The notes under the pieces were generated by a model. That model made no database searches, had not been told where the DNA came from, and saw only the letters and a program-made list of their open reading frames with translations. A DNA stretch of 64,000 nt from Lentimonas sp002292345. Its GTDB lineage: Bacteria > Verrucomicrobiota > Verrucomicrobiia > Opitutales > Coraliomargaritaceae. The stretch spans positions 1 through 64,000 of the forward strand of contig CAXLMP010000079.1 of the NCBI GenBank assembly GCA_964187655.1, in the 5' to 3' direction. A program made the position numbers and the translations under genes. This document shows, piece by piece, positions 18,122-27,880 of this stretch (positions are counted from its first letter, which is position 1; every line of letters begins with the position of its first letter).

Positions 18122-19356
18122 AGATTGTCCTCTCACATCCTACTGGAAACGCAAATGTCCGGAATGCGCTCAGAGCACTCAAAGACATCAATCAATTAGC
18201 CGAATTTCACACAACGGTTGCCACGTTTGATCAAAATATATTTGGGTACCTCTCGAAATACGGATTCGGCGGCCAACTTGAGCGCCGTCGATACGACGAA
18301 GACTTGCGCGCCATCACCTCACTACAACCCTTGCGAGAAATCATTCGAGTCCTAGCGATAAAATACGATTGGCATTCAATATCCTGCTCCGCCACCGGAT
18401 CGTGCTCGATTGAAAAAGTATATGAGGCACTTGATCGATACACCGCCAAACAACTTGCGACCGTGAATACGCAAAAAACTGGAGCTGTCTATTGCTATGA
18501 GGATGGAGCGGCTGCCTCCTTCAAAGCCGCCAAAGAAAACGGGATGCACTGCATATACGAGTTACCCATTGGCTACTGGCGATCCGCAATTCAAATCCAA
18601 TCCGAAGAGGCTGAGCTACGTCCTGCGTGGGCAGCGACCATGCCAGTGCTAGGGGACTCCAAAGAAAAACTAGAAAAAAAAGATATCGAACTACAAACTG
18701 CAGATACCATTATCGTCGCGAGTCAATTCACAGCAAGCACACTAAAGGATGCTCCTTTCGAGATGTCTGATCCGATCATTATTCCATACGGTTGTGGAAC
18801 GACAGTGACGACCAACAAACCGTCGGTTGATTCAGGCAAGAAGCTTAAGGTTCTCTACGTTGGCGCACTCAGCCAACGCAAAGGGGTGGCCTATCTTTTG
18901 GATGCGATCAAGCCTCTGGATGATATCATCGATTTAACCATTATCGGTAGACGCACCGCGGATTGCTCGGAAATGGACGCAGCGCTCAATAAATATCGCT
19001 GGCTTGAAAGTCTCCCCCACCACTCGATCCTCAAAGAAATGAGCGAGCATGATGTATTCGTATTTCCATCACTATTTGAAGGCTTCGGATTGGTGCTGAC
19101 AGAGGCATTGTCGCAAGGCATTCCAATTATCGCAACGAGTCATACGTGCGCTCCGGACATTATGACCGATGGCAAGGAGGGGTTCATTATTCCAATTCGT
19201 GATAGTGATGCGATTACAGAAAAACTTGAGTTGCTACATGAAGATCGAGAGCTCTTGCACTCAATGAAACGCGCGGCAATCGAAACTGCCCAACAAATTA
19301 GCTGGAAGCGCTACCAAGAGAAACTAGCAAATACGTTAAGTGGCATTCTCTCATAA
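18118..19356 (+). CDS. Family 4 glycosyltransferase (GT-B fold)
   Basis: The 412-residue protein has the GT4 C-terminal half: LKVLYVGALSQRKGVAYLLDAI near 245 and FPSLFEGFGLVLTEAL near 320 with the E-x7-E pair. The N-terminal half is divergent and starts directly with MKIVLSHPTGNANVRNAL. The start overlaps the previous gene by 4 bases (ATGA). The sugar donor and acceptor cannot be read from the sequence. Confidence 0.88.
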   Translation: MKIVLSHPTGNANVRNALRALKDINQLAEFHTTVATFDQNIFGYLSKYGFGGQLERRRYDEDLRAITSLQPLREIIRVLAIKYDWHSISCSATGSCSIEKVYEALDRYTAKQLATVNTQKTGAVYCYEDGAAASFKAAKENGMHCIYELPIGYWRSAIQIQSEEAELRPAWAATMPVLGDSKEKLEKKDIELQTADTIIVASQFTASTLKDAPFEMSDPIIIPYGCGTTVTTNKPSVDSGKKLKVLYVGALSQRKGVAYLLDAIKPLDDIIDLTIIGRRTADCSEMDAALNKYRWLESLPHHSILKEMSEHDVFVFPSLFEGFGLVLTEALSQGIPIIATSHTCAPDIMTDGKEGFIIPIRDSDAITEKLELLHEDRELLHSMKRAAIETAQQISWKRYQEKLANTLSGILS

Positions 19357-19368
19357 TTAACACGTGCG

Positions 19369-20346
19369 ATGAAACCAACTCGAATAGCCGTCATCATCAA
19401 TTCATTTAATAGGTTGGCACTACTCCAAAACTGCTTACGGGCTCTGGCGGAATGGCTACCAAATGAAGCCATAAATATCCAAACTACGATCTTCATCTAC
19501 GATGCAGCTTCAAACGACGGCACCATAGAATGGCTCAAAGACGAATGCCAAATGCCATTGGACATTCAAACGATCGACGGAAAAAATGACCAAGACACAT
19601 CATTCTCTGCCGGTTTAAACAAGGCAGCTACGATCGCTTCAGAGCAAATACCGGAACTCGACTATCTTCTATTTTATGAAACAGATAATGAGATCAACTC
19701 CTTCGAAGCAATCGCTCAAGCGTTACATGTCTTAAGCGCAGACAAATCACTAGCCGCCTGCGGATTCACTGTTTCTAGGCATGATGGCTCGGCAGCTGGC
19801 GCAGGCATGCCCTTCCCGAAGATTTCACATTTTCTAATGGGAAAAAAGATCGTTCATCGCTTCCAACTCGAACAAATCCCTTATGTATGGACACAGCACA
19901 ACGAGGCGCAATTCAGCTTCGCAGATGTCGTGTTCACCAGTCCGCTTCTGGTAAAACACGCAGCCTGGACCGAAAGCACGGGGCTTAATGCACTGCACTA
20001 CCCATTTTCTGATTGTGATGTTGATTGGGCGAAACGTCTCAGACTCGCCGGATGGCGTATGGGAGTTGTCAAGAGGTCTGACGTAATCCACGACAATTCG
20101 GACAGTCTATCAAATTGGTCTCAGCAGCGAGCGCTGCACTTCCATCGTGCCAGACTACGCTACTTCAAGTGCTACCAACCAATACGCACACGTCTATTGT
20201 GGCCGCATATGTTTGCCCTTCGACACCTGACCGAGTTACTTATTATTTTTCTCTTCGTGAGAAACCCTGAGCGGAAAGCACACCTGAAATTTATCGCTAA
20301 AAATCTACTGAAGAGCGTGTTTAAGTCTTATGAGCCCCAAAGCTAA
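19369..20346 (+). CDS. Family 2 glycosyltransferase (GT-A fold)
   Basis: The 325-residue protein starts with a GT2-like fold (RIAVIINSFNRLALLQNCL). The nucleotide-binding aspartate lies in YDAASNDGT near 45, and the metal-binding position reads ETDNE near 105 in place of a classic DxD. The C-terminal third has basic and hydrophobic stretches that may bind the membrane. It lies 12 bases after the previous gene and overlaps the next by 17 bases. The assignment is to a family only. The donor is unknown. Confidence 0.82.
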   Translation: MKPTRIAVIINSFNRLALLQNCLRALAEWLPNEAINIQTTIFIYDAASNDGTIEWLKDECQMPLDIQTIDGKNDQDTSFSAGLNKAATIASEQIPELDYLLFYETDNEINSFEAIAQALHVLSADKSLAACGFTVSRHDGSAAGAGMPFPKISHFLMGKKIVHRFQLEQIPYVWTQHNEAQFSFADVVFTSPLLVKHAAWTESTGLNALHYPFSDCDVDWAKRLRLAGWRMGVVKRSDVIHDNSDSLSNWSQQRALHFHRARLRYFKCYQPIRTRLLWPHMFALRHLTELLIIFLFVRNPERKAHLKFIAKNLLKSVFKSYEPQS

Positions 20347-21673
20347 TACGCAGCAAAAGTCGGCAGATATAATACTGCGGCGTTTGGTTTGGCTATACAT
20401 CATCTTAGTCATTACTGAAGGCGCGTTGCGAAAATGGTTTCTTCCCAGCTTATCTGATCCATTGCTGATCATAAGAGATCCAATCGTCCTGTTGTCCTAT
20501 GCGGTCGCTATCCACCATAAGTGTTTCCCTCTGAATCGATTTATCATCGTTGGATTGGCTCTAGGTGTCATGATGTCACTGACTACGATACTCTTCGGGC
20601 ATGGCAATTGGCTCATTATGGCATTCGGTTTTCGTGTAAATATTCTACACTTTCCGTTCGCGTTTATTATGGGCAGAGTTCTTTATCAGTCTGACGTCGT
20701 CAAAATTGGAAAATGGTGGCTGTGGACTACAATAGCCATGACGATCATACTGGCACTGCAATTCGAACTACCGCAATCGGCATGGATTAATCAATCGATT
20801 GGCGGAAAAGAAGGAATTGGTTTCACGGGCGGAATGGGCCGATTTCGGCCAACGGGGACATTTAGCTTCACGAATGGGACAACCTTATTCTATACGTTTG
20901 CGACCGCATTCCTCATGGGCGGACTGACTCAGCACAAACGTTATTCTAAACTATTATTAGGCTTAAGCTCGATAGCGATTCTACTCGCCCTACCACTTTC
21001 GATCAGTCGATCCATGGTGCTCATATCCGCATTCATAGTCTTTGTCGGCCTCCTGTGCACAGCCATGCAAAAAATGGCACTCATACGCTATGCTCGTATC
21101 CTTCTGGTCTTAATAGCAGGCCTATTCATCGCAAATCAAATTCCAATATTTGACGATGCGAAGGACGCCTTCCTCGCGAGATGGGAAAAAGCAACGAACG
21201 TAGATCATACAGGCATACGTGACTCCATATTGATGAGAACATTTAATATGTTCTCCGATCCTCTGTTGAACAACGACGATGCAACTGCTTTGGGGGTTGG
21301 TTTAGGAGCTGGCACAAATGTAGGCTCAAAACTATTAACAGGTGAACGCCAGTTCCTACATGGTGAATCTGAATGGCATCGGATCATTGGAGAGTCTGGA
21401 ATCATATTAGGGCTTAGTTATATACTCTGGCGGGTTTGGCTCGTCGTTCGATTAACCCGCTTAAGTATTAGAACCTTACTTAAAGGAAACGGATTGCCGA
21501 TAATTTTGTTAGCATGCAATGGCTTTAATATACTCATTGCTCAAATTGGCCAGACTACAGTATACGGTTTCACCATAGTTGGCATTGGCCTCACCATCGC
21601 CGCAATGCGTCAAAGTCCGCAGATCACAAAATCAAAGAAAATTACTCCTACAATCGTCACAACCGAAGAATGA
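20330..21673 (+). CDS. Wzy-like O-antigen/exopolysaccharide polymerase
   Basis: The 447-residue protein has about eleven hydrophobic segments. Near the N-terminus it carries EGALRKWFLP followed by IRDPIV, a pattern I associate with Wzy-like proteins in cyanobacteria and Verrucomicrobia. The large polar loop around 145-180 (GKEGIGFTGGMGRFRPTGTF) and the later loop with GVGLGAGTNVGSKLL and HGESEWHRIIGESG correspond to the periplasmic catalytic loops of polymerases. It should join flipped repeat units at the outer face of the inner membrane. It overlaps both neighbours, so it is an integral part of the operon. Confidence 0.8.
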   Translation: MSPKANTQQKSADIILRRLVWLYIILVITEGALRKWFLPSLSDPLLIIRDPIVLLSYAVAIHHKCFPLNRFIIVGLALGVMMSLTTILFGHGNWLIMAFGFRVNILHFPFAFIMGRVLYQSDVVKIGKWWLWTTIAMTIILALQFELPQSAWINQSIGGKEGIGFTGGMGRFRPTGTFSFTNGTTLFYTFATAFLMGGLTQHKRYSKLLLGLSSIAILLALPLSISRSMVLISAFIVFVGLLCTAMQKMALIRYARILLVLIAGLFIANQIPIFDDAKDAFLARWEKATNVDHTGIRDSILMRTFNMFSDPLLNNDDATALGVGLGAGTNVGSKLLTGERQFLHGESEWHRIIGESGIILGLSYILWRVWLVVRLTRLSIRTLLKGNGLPIILLACNGFNILIAQIGQTTVYGFTIVGIGLTIAAMRQSPQITKSKKITPTIVTTEE

Positions 21674-22839
21674 AGATCCTACACGTCATAGGCACTGCGA
21701 ATCCACTGACAGGTGGCACCGTCGAGGCGCTCAGATTATCAGCTAATGTGATGTTCGAATATGGTATTGAGGTGGAGATCGCCACACTCGACTCCCCGAC
21801 CGCCCTTCCAAACGTGCAAGATACCTTCGCCTATCCCGTACATTTCGTTGGGGCAGACGAACCAAGCTATTACGGCTATTCTAAACGCTTCAAAGAATGG
21901 ATGCACGCGCACGCGGCTGACTACGATGCGATTATTATCCATGGCTTATGGCAATATCATGGCTTCGCAGCCAGCCATGCTTGTCGCAAACATGCCGTCC
22001 CATATTTCATATTCACCCACGGGATGCTCGACCCATGGTTCAATACCACTTACCCGCTGAAACGTCTCAAGAAATTACTGTATTGGTTCTGGGGAGAGAA
22101 TCCCGGATTGAGGCATGCCAACGCCGTGCTATTCACGACCGACGAGGAACGCTTATTAGCTCGTAAGAGCTTTCCAGCATATCGAGTGAACGAGCAAGTC
22201 GTCGGCCTCGGCACACTCGCACCGGATATCGACCTAGATCAGGCACTGGCAGATTTCCGCGCTCAACCGAAACCATGGGCTCAGCGTCCCTACTTCCTCT
22301 TCATGAGTCGCATCCAAGAGAAGAAAGGTCTGGACCTGTTGGTGGCCGCGTATGCAAAACTTCGATCCAACGATCCAACAATCCCTGAACTCGTGATTGC
22401 AGGACCGATTCAGCAGCAGGATTATGCCGATCAGATAAAAACCAGCTACGATCAATCCGGCATTCACTGGATTGGAACACTCAGCGGGATCGAAAAATGG
22501 CAGGCGCTGGCTGCGGCTGAGGTCATGACTCTGGTCTCACACCAGGAAAACTTCGGTATCGTAGTCGCCGAAGCGCTCGCCGTAGGCACCCCCGCATTGA
22601 TATCGGATAAGGTGAATATATGGCGCGAAATTAAAGAGAATGGCGGTGGTCTGGTTGAGGCTGACTCAATTGACGGAGCCTATTCGCTTCTCTCAACTTG
22701 GATCTCCTTGAGCGCGGAACATCGTAGAACTATGTCAATCAATGCCAAGACAGTCTTTCATAAGCACTTTGAAATAGGTAAAGCAACAGAGCGCTTGATT
22801 GATTTTGTAACATTAACAATTTCCTCAAGGAATAAATGA
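21670..22839 (+). CDS. Family 4 glycosyltransferase (GT-B fold)
   Basis: The 389-residue protein starts MKILHVIGTANPLTGGTVEAL. It then has HGLWQYHG and THGMLDPWF segments, as in the WcaI/WbnH-like GT4 group. The C-terminal half contains FLFMSRIQEKKGLDLLVAAY near 210 and SHQENFGIVVAEALAVGTP near 300 with the E-x7-E pair. It probably transfers a hexose or deoxyhexose within the repeat unit. It has ATGA overlaps with both neighbours. Confidence 0.9.
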   Translation: MKILHVIGTANPLTGGTVEALRLSANVMFEYGIEVEIATLDSPTALPNVQDTFAYPVHFVGADEPSYYGYSKRFKEWMHAHAADYDAIIIHGLWQYHGFAASHACRKHAVPYFIFTHGMLDPWFNTTYPLKRLKKLLYWFWGENPGLRHANAVLFTTDEERLLARKSFPAYRVNEQVVGLGTLAPDIDLDQALADFRAQPKPWAQRPYFLFMSRIQEKKGLDLLVAAYAKLRSNDPTIPELVIAGPIQQQDYADQIKTSYDQSGIHWIGTLSGIEKWQALAAAEVMTLVSHQENFGIVVAEALAVGTPALISDKVNIWREIKENGGGLVEADSIDGAYSLLSTWISLSAEHRRTMSINAKTVFHKHFEIGKATERLIDFVTLTISSRNK

Positions 22840-23849
22840 AGCCAAGGATTTCAATCATCATTCCGACTTTTAATCGGCCTGAAAAATTAAAACGCTCACT
22901 CCGAAGCGCACTTTCACAGTCGATACAGCCTGATGAAATAATCGTTATTGATAATGGCGAAAACCCTCGAACCGAATCGAGCATAAAAGAAGTCGAAGAA
23001 AATTTCTCCGGCCCCACAATCCATTACCTAAGATCTAAACTATTCGATATCCGTCAGGCACTCGCAACTAGCATTAAAGCCGCGACTGGCGAATGGATCA
23101 TATTACTAGATGACGACGATTATCTTGTTCCAGACCGAATACAAAATGACATACAACAGATTGAAAAAGTAAGTGAGGAAGTTATTCTACTACTTCAAGA
23201 CTTTGTCCGAGTCGATTATACTGGTAAGCTCATCTGGGAGCATCTTATGCAGCATAAGCAGATGGGGTTATATCAGGCACTAACACTCGACAGCTTCCCA
23301 CCGCCGCCAGCCGGCACATGGCGCGCATCCGTAATAAAGGAGAGGCATTCCTATGATCAAGCCAATGGAGGAACCGACTTTGACCTATACGCAAGTTGTC
23401 TGCCATTCGGGAAGATCCATAAAACTGGCCGTATTGGTTATGTAATGGACGATACGCGCCACTGCACACGCTTAACCACCAGTGCAGATCACATGCTTGA
23501 GATGGTCGATTTACATCGCATTCGATTTAAAGAATCTCGCGAATATCTCAAATCTGACGAGTTAAAATCCACAGTTGATAAACGGCTAGACCAACAACAA
23601 GCATTCTTCGCTGCAAAGCTCCTAGGACCTCACGCATTTTTTGACTCCAATAATTCTTCAATTTGCAGACAGAATTTGAAAGAAACCTTAAAAGGTATCA
23701 TTGCCCCTCTTCGTAAAACATTCAGTTCACTACTGGGTGGAATGCTGCCAGAAATGCGTGGCTCAAAGAGTTATTCACTCAAGCAATTCGGACAACGTCA
23801 TCCAGGCTTGAGTCGATTGATTAAAACATCGAAACTAACTGAAGAATGA
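22836..23849 (+). CDS. Family 2 glycosyltransferase (GT-A fold)
   Basis: The 337-residue protein has a clear GT2 start (RISIIIPTFNRPEKLKRSL) and the metal-binding acidic run in LLDDDDYLVPDRI near 92. The C-terminal part (about 220-337) is helical and basic and unlike common GT2 tails. It is coupled to both neighbours by ATGA overlaps. The acceptor and donor are unknown. Confidence 0.88.
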   Translation: MKPRISIIIPTFNRPEKLKRSLRSALSQSIQPDEIIVIDNGENPRTESSIKEVEENFSGPTIHYLRSKLFDIRQALATSIKAATGEWIILLDDDDYLVPDRIQNDIQQIEKVSEEVILLLQDFVRVDYTGKLIWEHLMQHKQMGLYQALTLDSFPPPPAGTWRASVIKERHSYDQANGGTDFDLYASCLPFGKIHKTGRIGYVMDDTRHCTRLTTSADHMLEMVDLHRIRFKESREYLKSDELKSTVDKRLDQQQAFFAAKLLGPHAFFDSNNSSICRQNLKETLKGIIAPLRKTFSSLLGGMLPEMRGSKSYSLKQFGQRHPGLSRLIKTSKLTEE

Positions 23850-24412
23850 ACGAAAAGACTGAAGCTTTTAAGATCGATTTAACTAAATCGATCACTCCAT
23901 GGGATCGACGCACGAAAATACGGCGCGGCATCTGGCAGTATTTAGTGAAGCCACTCTATCGATTGATCCCTGGCAAACGCTCACAGCTACGGGTCGCACT
24001 CTTACGAGCCATGGGCGCTCAGATTGGTGATTCCTGTTTGATCCAGCAGCGCGTCGACATTCTGACTCCTTGGAACCTAATAATGGAAGATTGTGTCGTG
24101 CTCGCACACGATGTGCGTATCCTAAATTTCACTACGGTTACGATTCATTCGATGACTGTAATATCCCAGTATACCAATCTCTGTACTGGCACGCATGACT
24201 ACACACACCCACACTTTCCTTTAATCTTTAAGCCGATTGTGATCGGCGCCGAAAGCTGGGTGGCCTCTGGCGCTTTCATTGCACCCGGAGTCACGTTAGG
24301 GCGCGGCTGCGTAATTGGCGCAAATGCTGTCGTCACTAAAGACATGCCAGAGTGGACAGTCTGCGCAGGCAATCCGTGCAAGGTGATTAAAGTCCGAGTG
24401 ATACAGAGTTAA
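23846..24412 (+). CDS. Hexapeptide-repeat O-acetyltransferase (WcaF/left-handed beta-helix)
   Basis: The 188-residue protein carries hexapeptide repeats from about 70 to 175, including the GTHDYTHPHF segment typical of colanic-acid acetyltransferase WcaF relatives and the terminal IGANAVVTKDMPEWTVCAGNPCK. It probably acetylates a sugar of the repeat unit with acetyl-CoA in the cytoplasm. It is the last gene of the operon that began with the antiterminator and is coupled by ATGA to the gene before. A convergent gene ends 19 bases downstream. Confidence 0.88.
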   Translation: MNEKTEAFKIDLTKSITPWDRRTKIRRGIWQYLVKPLYRLIPGKRSQLRVALLRAMGAQIGDSCLIQQRVDILTPWNLIMEDCVVLAHDVRILNFTTVTIHSMTVISQYTNLCTGTHDYTHPHFPLIFKPIVIGAESWVASGAFIAPGVTLGRGCVIGANAVVTKDMPEWTVCAGNPCKVIKVRVIQS

Positions 24413-24430
24413 TTGGCAGCTTCCTCATCC

Positions 24431-25132
24431 TCACTTCGAGATTCCCCTCTTTACAAAGCGAGAAATAGCTAGTGAAAAAAGAGGCTCCTCGCGCGGCCAT
24501 GTTTGATACAATAACAACGCATAAGCGGCGATCAAACTAACTGTAAGCATCTCACCACCATCTTCTAACATCGCCAACAGCTGCGCGATATAGCGAATGT
24601 GCATGCAAGCACTGTGAAGCATATCCACGCCAACTCCAAAAAAAGCAAGTAATCCAAATAGGATCACGACGTCATGCACCACATGTCGAAAATACGTATT
24701 TGAACGAATGTATTGATACCCAATAAAACCAAAGATAAAGAATCCGGAAATTGCTGAAACTAATAATTCGCCAATATCGTTCGCTCTAATGAAACCATCT
24801 TTCAGACTCAGCGCATCCCCTAAGAAGAGGCCAACACGTTCATGAAAAGAGAAGGCATCATCCAACAAAATATACGTAAACAGGATACAAATCGATAGAT
24901 AAGCCCGATCCTTTGATCGACGTGCCAGCAGCCAGAACATAATTGCCGCAAAAAATTCTTTAAAATACTGAAAAAATTCAGGTAAAGAACGATCCGACTC
25001 AAGCGATAGTATTTCAATCGAAAACGGCAAATAGAAATACCCTAACCCATGCAGACCGATAAAAAAAATGTCCCCCCCCAGCAATAACAACGCTAACCAG
25101 GAAATCTGATTCTGTATTTTAGATAATGGCAT
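24431..25132 (-). CDS. Unrecognised seven-helix membrane protein, 233 aa
   Basis: I do not recognise this protein. It has about six or seven hydrophobic segments with short loops. Acidic and histidine residues at membrane edges (DDAFSFHERVG near 90, DMLHSACMHIRY near 168) may bind metal or be catalytic. It sits on the opposite strand between the acetyltransferase and a broken glycosyltransferase, within an AT-rich stretch. Its location suggests cargo of the polysaccharide locus, but no function follows from that. Confidence 0.65.
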   Translation of the reverse strand: MPLSKIQNQISWLALLLLGGDIFFIGLHGLGYFYLPFSIEILSLESDRSLPEFFQYFKEFFAAIMFWLLARRSKDRAYLSICILFTYILLDDAFSFHERVGLFLGDALSLKDGFIRANDIGELLVSAISGFFIFGFIGYQYIRSNTYFRHVVHDVVILFGLLAFFGVGVDMLHSACMHIRYIAQLLAMLEDGGEMLTVSLIAAYALLLYQTWPREEPLFSLAISRFVKRGISK

Positions 25133-25152
25133 ACTTTTAGTAATCGAGTGTT

Positions 25153-25401
25153 CTATTCAGAGCGAGACAGCACTTCTGAAGATTCTAAATAAAGCGCAGA
25201 ATGCGCCCCGATGGGAATATATCCAACTCTAAACACATTTGCGGTCCCGTCCGTACAGCCATCATCAATCACAATGATCTTCAAATCACGATACGTTTGA
25301 CTCAACACCGAACTTAAAGCCTCCTTAATCCACCGCTCCGCATTATAAGCAGGAATCACGACACTCACCAACTGATTTGAAATTTGCGTAGCACTAGTCA
25401 T
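25153..25401 (-). pseudogene. Truncated family 2 glycosyltransferase
   Basis: Residues 10-55 form a normal GT2 N-terminus (LVSVVIPAYNAERWIKEAL and VIDDGCTDGTANVF). Family members are about 250-350 residues long, and this open frame stops at 82. The last 25 residues (GYIPIGAHSALYLESSE...) do not look like the expected middle of the domain and could be the fused tail end of the old gene. It lacks the metal-binding motif, so it should be inactive. An internal deletion during reshuffling of the polysaccharide locus is the simplest explanation. Confidence 0.75.
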
Positions 25402-25657
25402 CTAGATTGTTGGCAAAGTTGAGAATTTACGTAAATTAAAATGCCTTTCGCCACGACGACTGTCTAGAGCAATTTCCACTTTTACTCGCTTGAAGCACAG
25501 ACTTTGAATATGTATCACAAGTACTGACCGTTATGGTCGAAAAACATGAAAATCTACTCTTTCGACACTTTTAATATGCGATTGGCTCTAGACTCATCAT
25601 GCTCGGTCAACCCATCGGGAAACGATAGAATGAGGTTCCCATATAGCCTTAATACTT

Positions 25658-26935
25658 ATGCTCAATAGACTCCTAGAGATAGCGCATGTAACTTCAAAGG
25701 CGGCTCCTCTACAGGCGATTATCCTCGGTCTTGGATTCTGCTCAGGATTATTGATCATTCATATCCTACCTCCAGAGGATTACGCATTATATATCATCGC
25801 TTACAGTTTTCTGACGACTATCATAGTCATTACGGACAGTGGTATCGGAAGCGCAGTCTTAGCAGAAGGCGGAAAGGTTTGGGAAGACTCTACAAGATTG
25901 GGAAGAGTCATTACCACCGGGCTTGAGCTTCGTAAACGATTTTCTCTAGTGGCCATCGCCATCAGTTTACCCACGATGGCGTTATTTTTGGCTCATCATG
26001 GCGCAAGTTGGAAGCAAATCACCCTCATAGAACTCGCGATTCTCCCTCTCATATATATCCAGTTATCTACGGATTTACTAGGTGTGGCTCCGAGCCTACA
26101 TCAACGCATATCAGAACTTCAAAATATTGAGTTCAAGGCAACGTTTCTAAGGTTCGCACTGGTTTTAATTAGTTTATTTACACTACCTTACGTAGCAGTC
26201 GTCATTTTCGTAACAGGCATAGCAACCTGCTATAAGCTTTGGAATCTTCGAAGGATCTCGAATTCGATCTGCGATCTATCTCAACCCACCGATAAAGTTG
26301 TAAAAAGAAACCTATACAAAGTAACAAAACGCATGATGCCCAATGCGATTTATACCTGCCTATCAGGAACACTATCCATTTGGCTCATTAGTATATTTGG
26401 AAATACTGAGTCTGTCGCAGAAGTCGGTGCGATTGAACGAATCGCGCGTTTACTCTTAGTAGTCATGGCACTGTTCTACTTAATCATCGAACCGCGGTTC
26501 GCTCGCCTAACAGAGAGTAATCCATCGCTATTGCGAACCCGGTTCTTGCAAATACACTTTGCCTCTTGGCTTGTGGGAGCTGCAATTGCTTTCAGCATTT
26601 ATCTTTTCCCTGAGCCATTAGTTTATTTGCTAGGCTCACACTACGAAAACCTCACCTATGAGATACAACTTCGAGGCCTAGTCATGGGATTAGTGTTTGT
26701 CGCCAATACAACCAGTTCACTCGCATCAGCTCGAGCCTGGATCGTGCCTCCAGTCCCGTTGATTACTGGGCAAATAATTAGTCAAGTGATCGCAATCATG
26801 GTTTTCGATTGCTCAACGACTGCGGGAGTCATCCTTATTCCAATTTTTCCAATCAGTGTCATCATTATCATGCGGACATACTACTCACTGCGATCGATTC
26901 AGAGATTGAAACACCCCACTACGGCTAACGGCTAG
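25658..26935 (+). CDS. Wzx-like polysaccharide flippase (MATE/MOP superfamily)
   Basis: The 425-residue protein has about twelve hydrophobic segments. Its N-terminus (LGFCSGLLIIHILPPEDYALYIIAYSF) matches the first two helices of oligosaccharide flippases. Short basic loops and a second half repeating the first agree with the MOP fold. It should move the lipid-linked repeat unit across the inner membrane for the Wzy-like polymerase at 20330. It is outside the main operon, behind a 256-bp AT-rich spacer, and has its own ATG without a clear Shine-Dalgarno. Confidence 0.82.
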   Translation: MLNRLLEIAHVTSKAAPLQAIILGLGFCSGLLIIHILPPEDYALYIIAYSFLTTIIVITDSGIGSAVLAEGGKVWEDSTRLGRVITTGLELRKRFSLVAIAISLPTMALFLAHHGASWKQITLIELAILPLIYIQLSTDLLGVAPSLHQRISELQNIEFKATFLRFALVLISLFTLPYVAVVIFVTGIATCYKLWNLRRISNSICDLSQPTDKVVKRNLYKVTKRMMPNAIYTCLSGTLSIWLISIFGNTESVAEVGAIERIARLLLVVMALFYLIIEPRFARLTESNPSLLRTRFLQIHFASWLVGAAIAFSIYLFPEPLVYLLGSHYENLTYEIQLRGLVMGLVFVANTTSSLASARAWIVPPVPLITGQIISQVIAIMVFDCSTTAGVILIPIFPISVIIIMRTYYSLRSIQRLKHPTTANG

Positions 26936-26986
26936 CATCTTAGACTTTGAGTGAGCAATCTAGTTAGCGGAATCCATCAAAACAAC

Positions 26987-27877
26987 TCAATGTGCGTGAT
27001 CGTGGCAGTGCGACTGATCCAACATCTGAACTTTCTCTTCCAGACTGGCTTCGGTTGGCAGGTACTGAATTGCCGCTTGCGGCTGAAAGCGCTGCCACAC
27101 TGGGATCTTCAATTCATCCTCTAGCTCGCGAATGCGGTCGAGGATGATTGGCTTCTGCGCATAGGGATCGTCTGGTAAGTCGTTGTGCAACTGCTTTAGG
27201 TAGTCATACGCCTCGGCATCTTTCCCCTGGCGGCGTAAGAGCTCGCCATAAATACGAGCGGCAAAATACGGCGCATCGGGTTGCTGCGATGCGAGTAGAA
27301 ACCACTTCGCGGCATTCGCAGTGTCTTTCAACCGATTCAAATAAATCTGCCCAGTCTCCAGGTAGAGTTTCGCTTTATTCGGGTGAAACTCGCGGGCGTT
27401 CGCCAACATAGCAAACGCTTGCTCGGCCTGCTCATGGTCGAGCGCCTGTTGACGGCTCTCTGGCACATCCGTGTAGCCACCCTCTTCCTGAATACGCCAG
27501 TTCGGCACATCGTAAGCAATCATACGCGCACCATTGATCCAGAAAAACTCTGGTCGCGGGTCGAGGGTCGTCACCAGCCGCACCATCGCATCGAGCTTCA
27601 CACGATCACGCCGCTCCCAAATCGTGTTGGTGCGAATCCACAGAAAGTCGGCCATCACTGCACGAAAGCCACCAAGCAAACCAACGACGAGCCCCTGCCC
27701 GAGGGCGCCTTCGATTGCCTCAAGATTCATCTCGGGCTGTCGCGCCTTCACTACTTGCCATGCCGGCGCTTCGATCGGGCGTGTGACCATACCAAGCACG
27801 ACCAACACGAGCAACACGATACACACACTGCGCGCGCGCAGAAATAATGGATGCTTGCGACAAGTACTGGCAGACAT
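26987..27877 (-). CDS. Membrane-anchored TPR-like protein, ABC operon partner
   Basis: The 296-residue protein has one N-terminal membrane segment (about 16-34), then a soluble helical region with TPR-like pairs. Examples are AEQAFAMLANAREFHPNKAKLYLETGQIYL near 150 and DAEAYDYLKQLHNDLPDDPYA near 225. It ends HCHDHAH, a short histidine cluster that could bind metal. It follows the ABC permease gene by 3 bases and is the last gene of that operon. It may be an accessory subunit of the transporter. I do not recognise a named family. Confidence 0.75.
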   Translation of the reverse strand: MSASTCRKHPLFLRARSVCIVLLVLVVLGMVTRPIEAPAWQVVKARQPEMNLEAIEGALGQGLVVGLLGGFRAVMADFLWIRTNTIWERRDRVKLDAMVRLVTTLDPRPEFFWINGARMIAYDVPNWRIQEEGGYTDVPESRQQALDHEQAEQAFAMLANAREFHPNKAKLYLETGQIYLNRLKDTANAAKWFLLASQQPDAPYFAARIYGELLRRQGKDAEAYDYLKQLHNDLPDDPYAQKPIILDRIRELEDELKIPVWQRFQPQAAIQYLPTEASLEEKVQMLDQSHCHDHAH

Positions 27878-27880
27878 CAG

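Noticed and set aside
14225..26935. Complete Wzx/Wzy/Wzz capsule system
   Set aside because: Priming enzyme, flippase-like and polymerase-like genes are present, but no Wzz, Wza/Wzc or export genes are seen. I describe the locus only as an exopolysaccharide/O-antigen locus.
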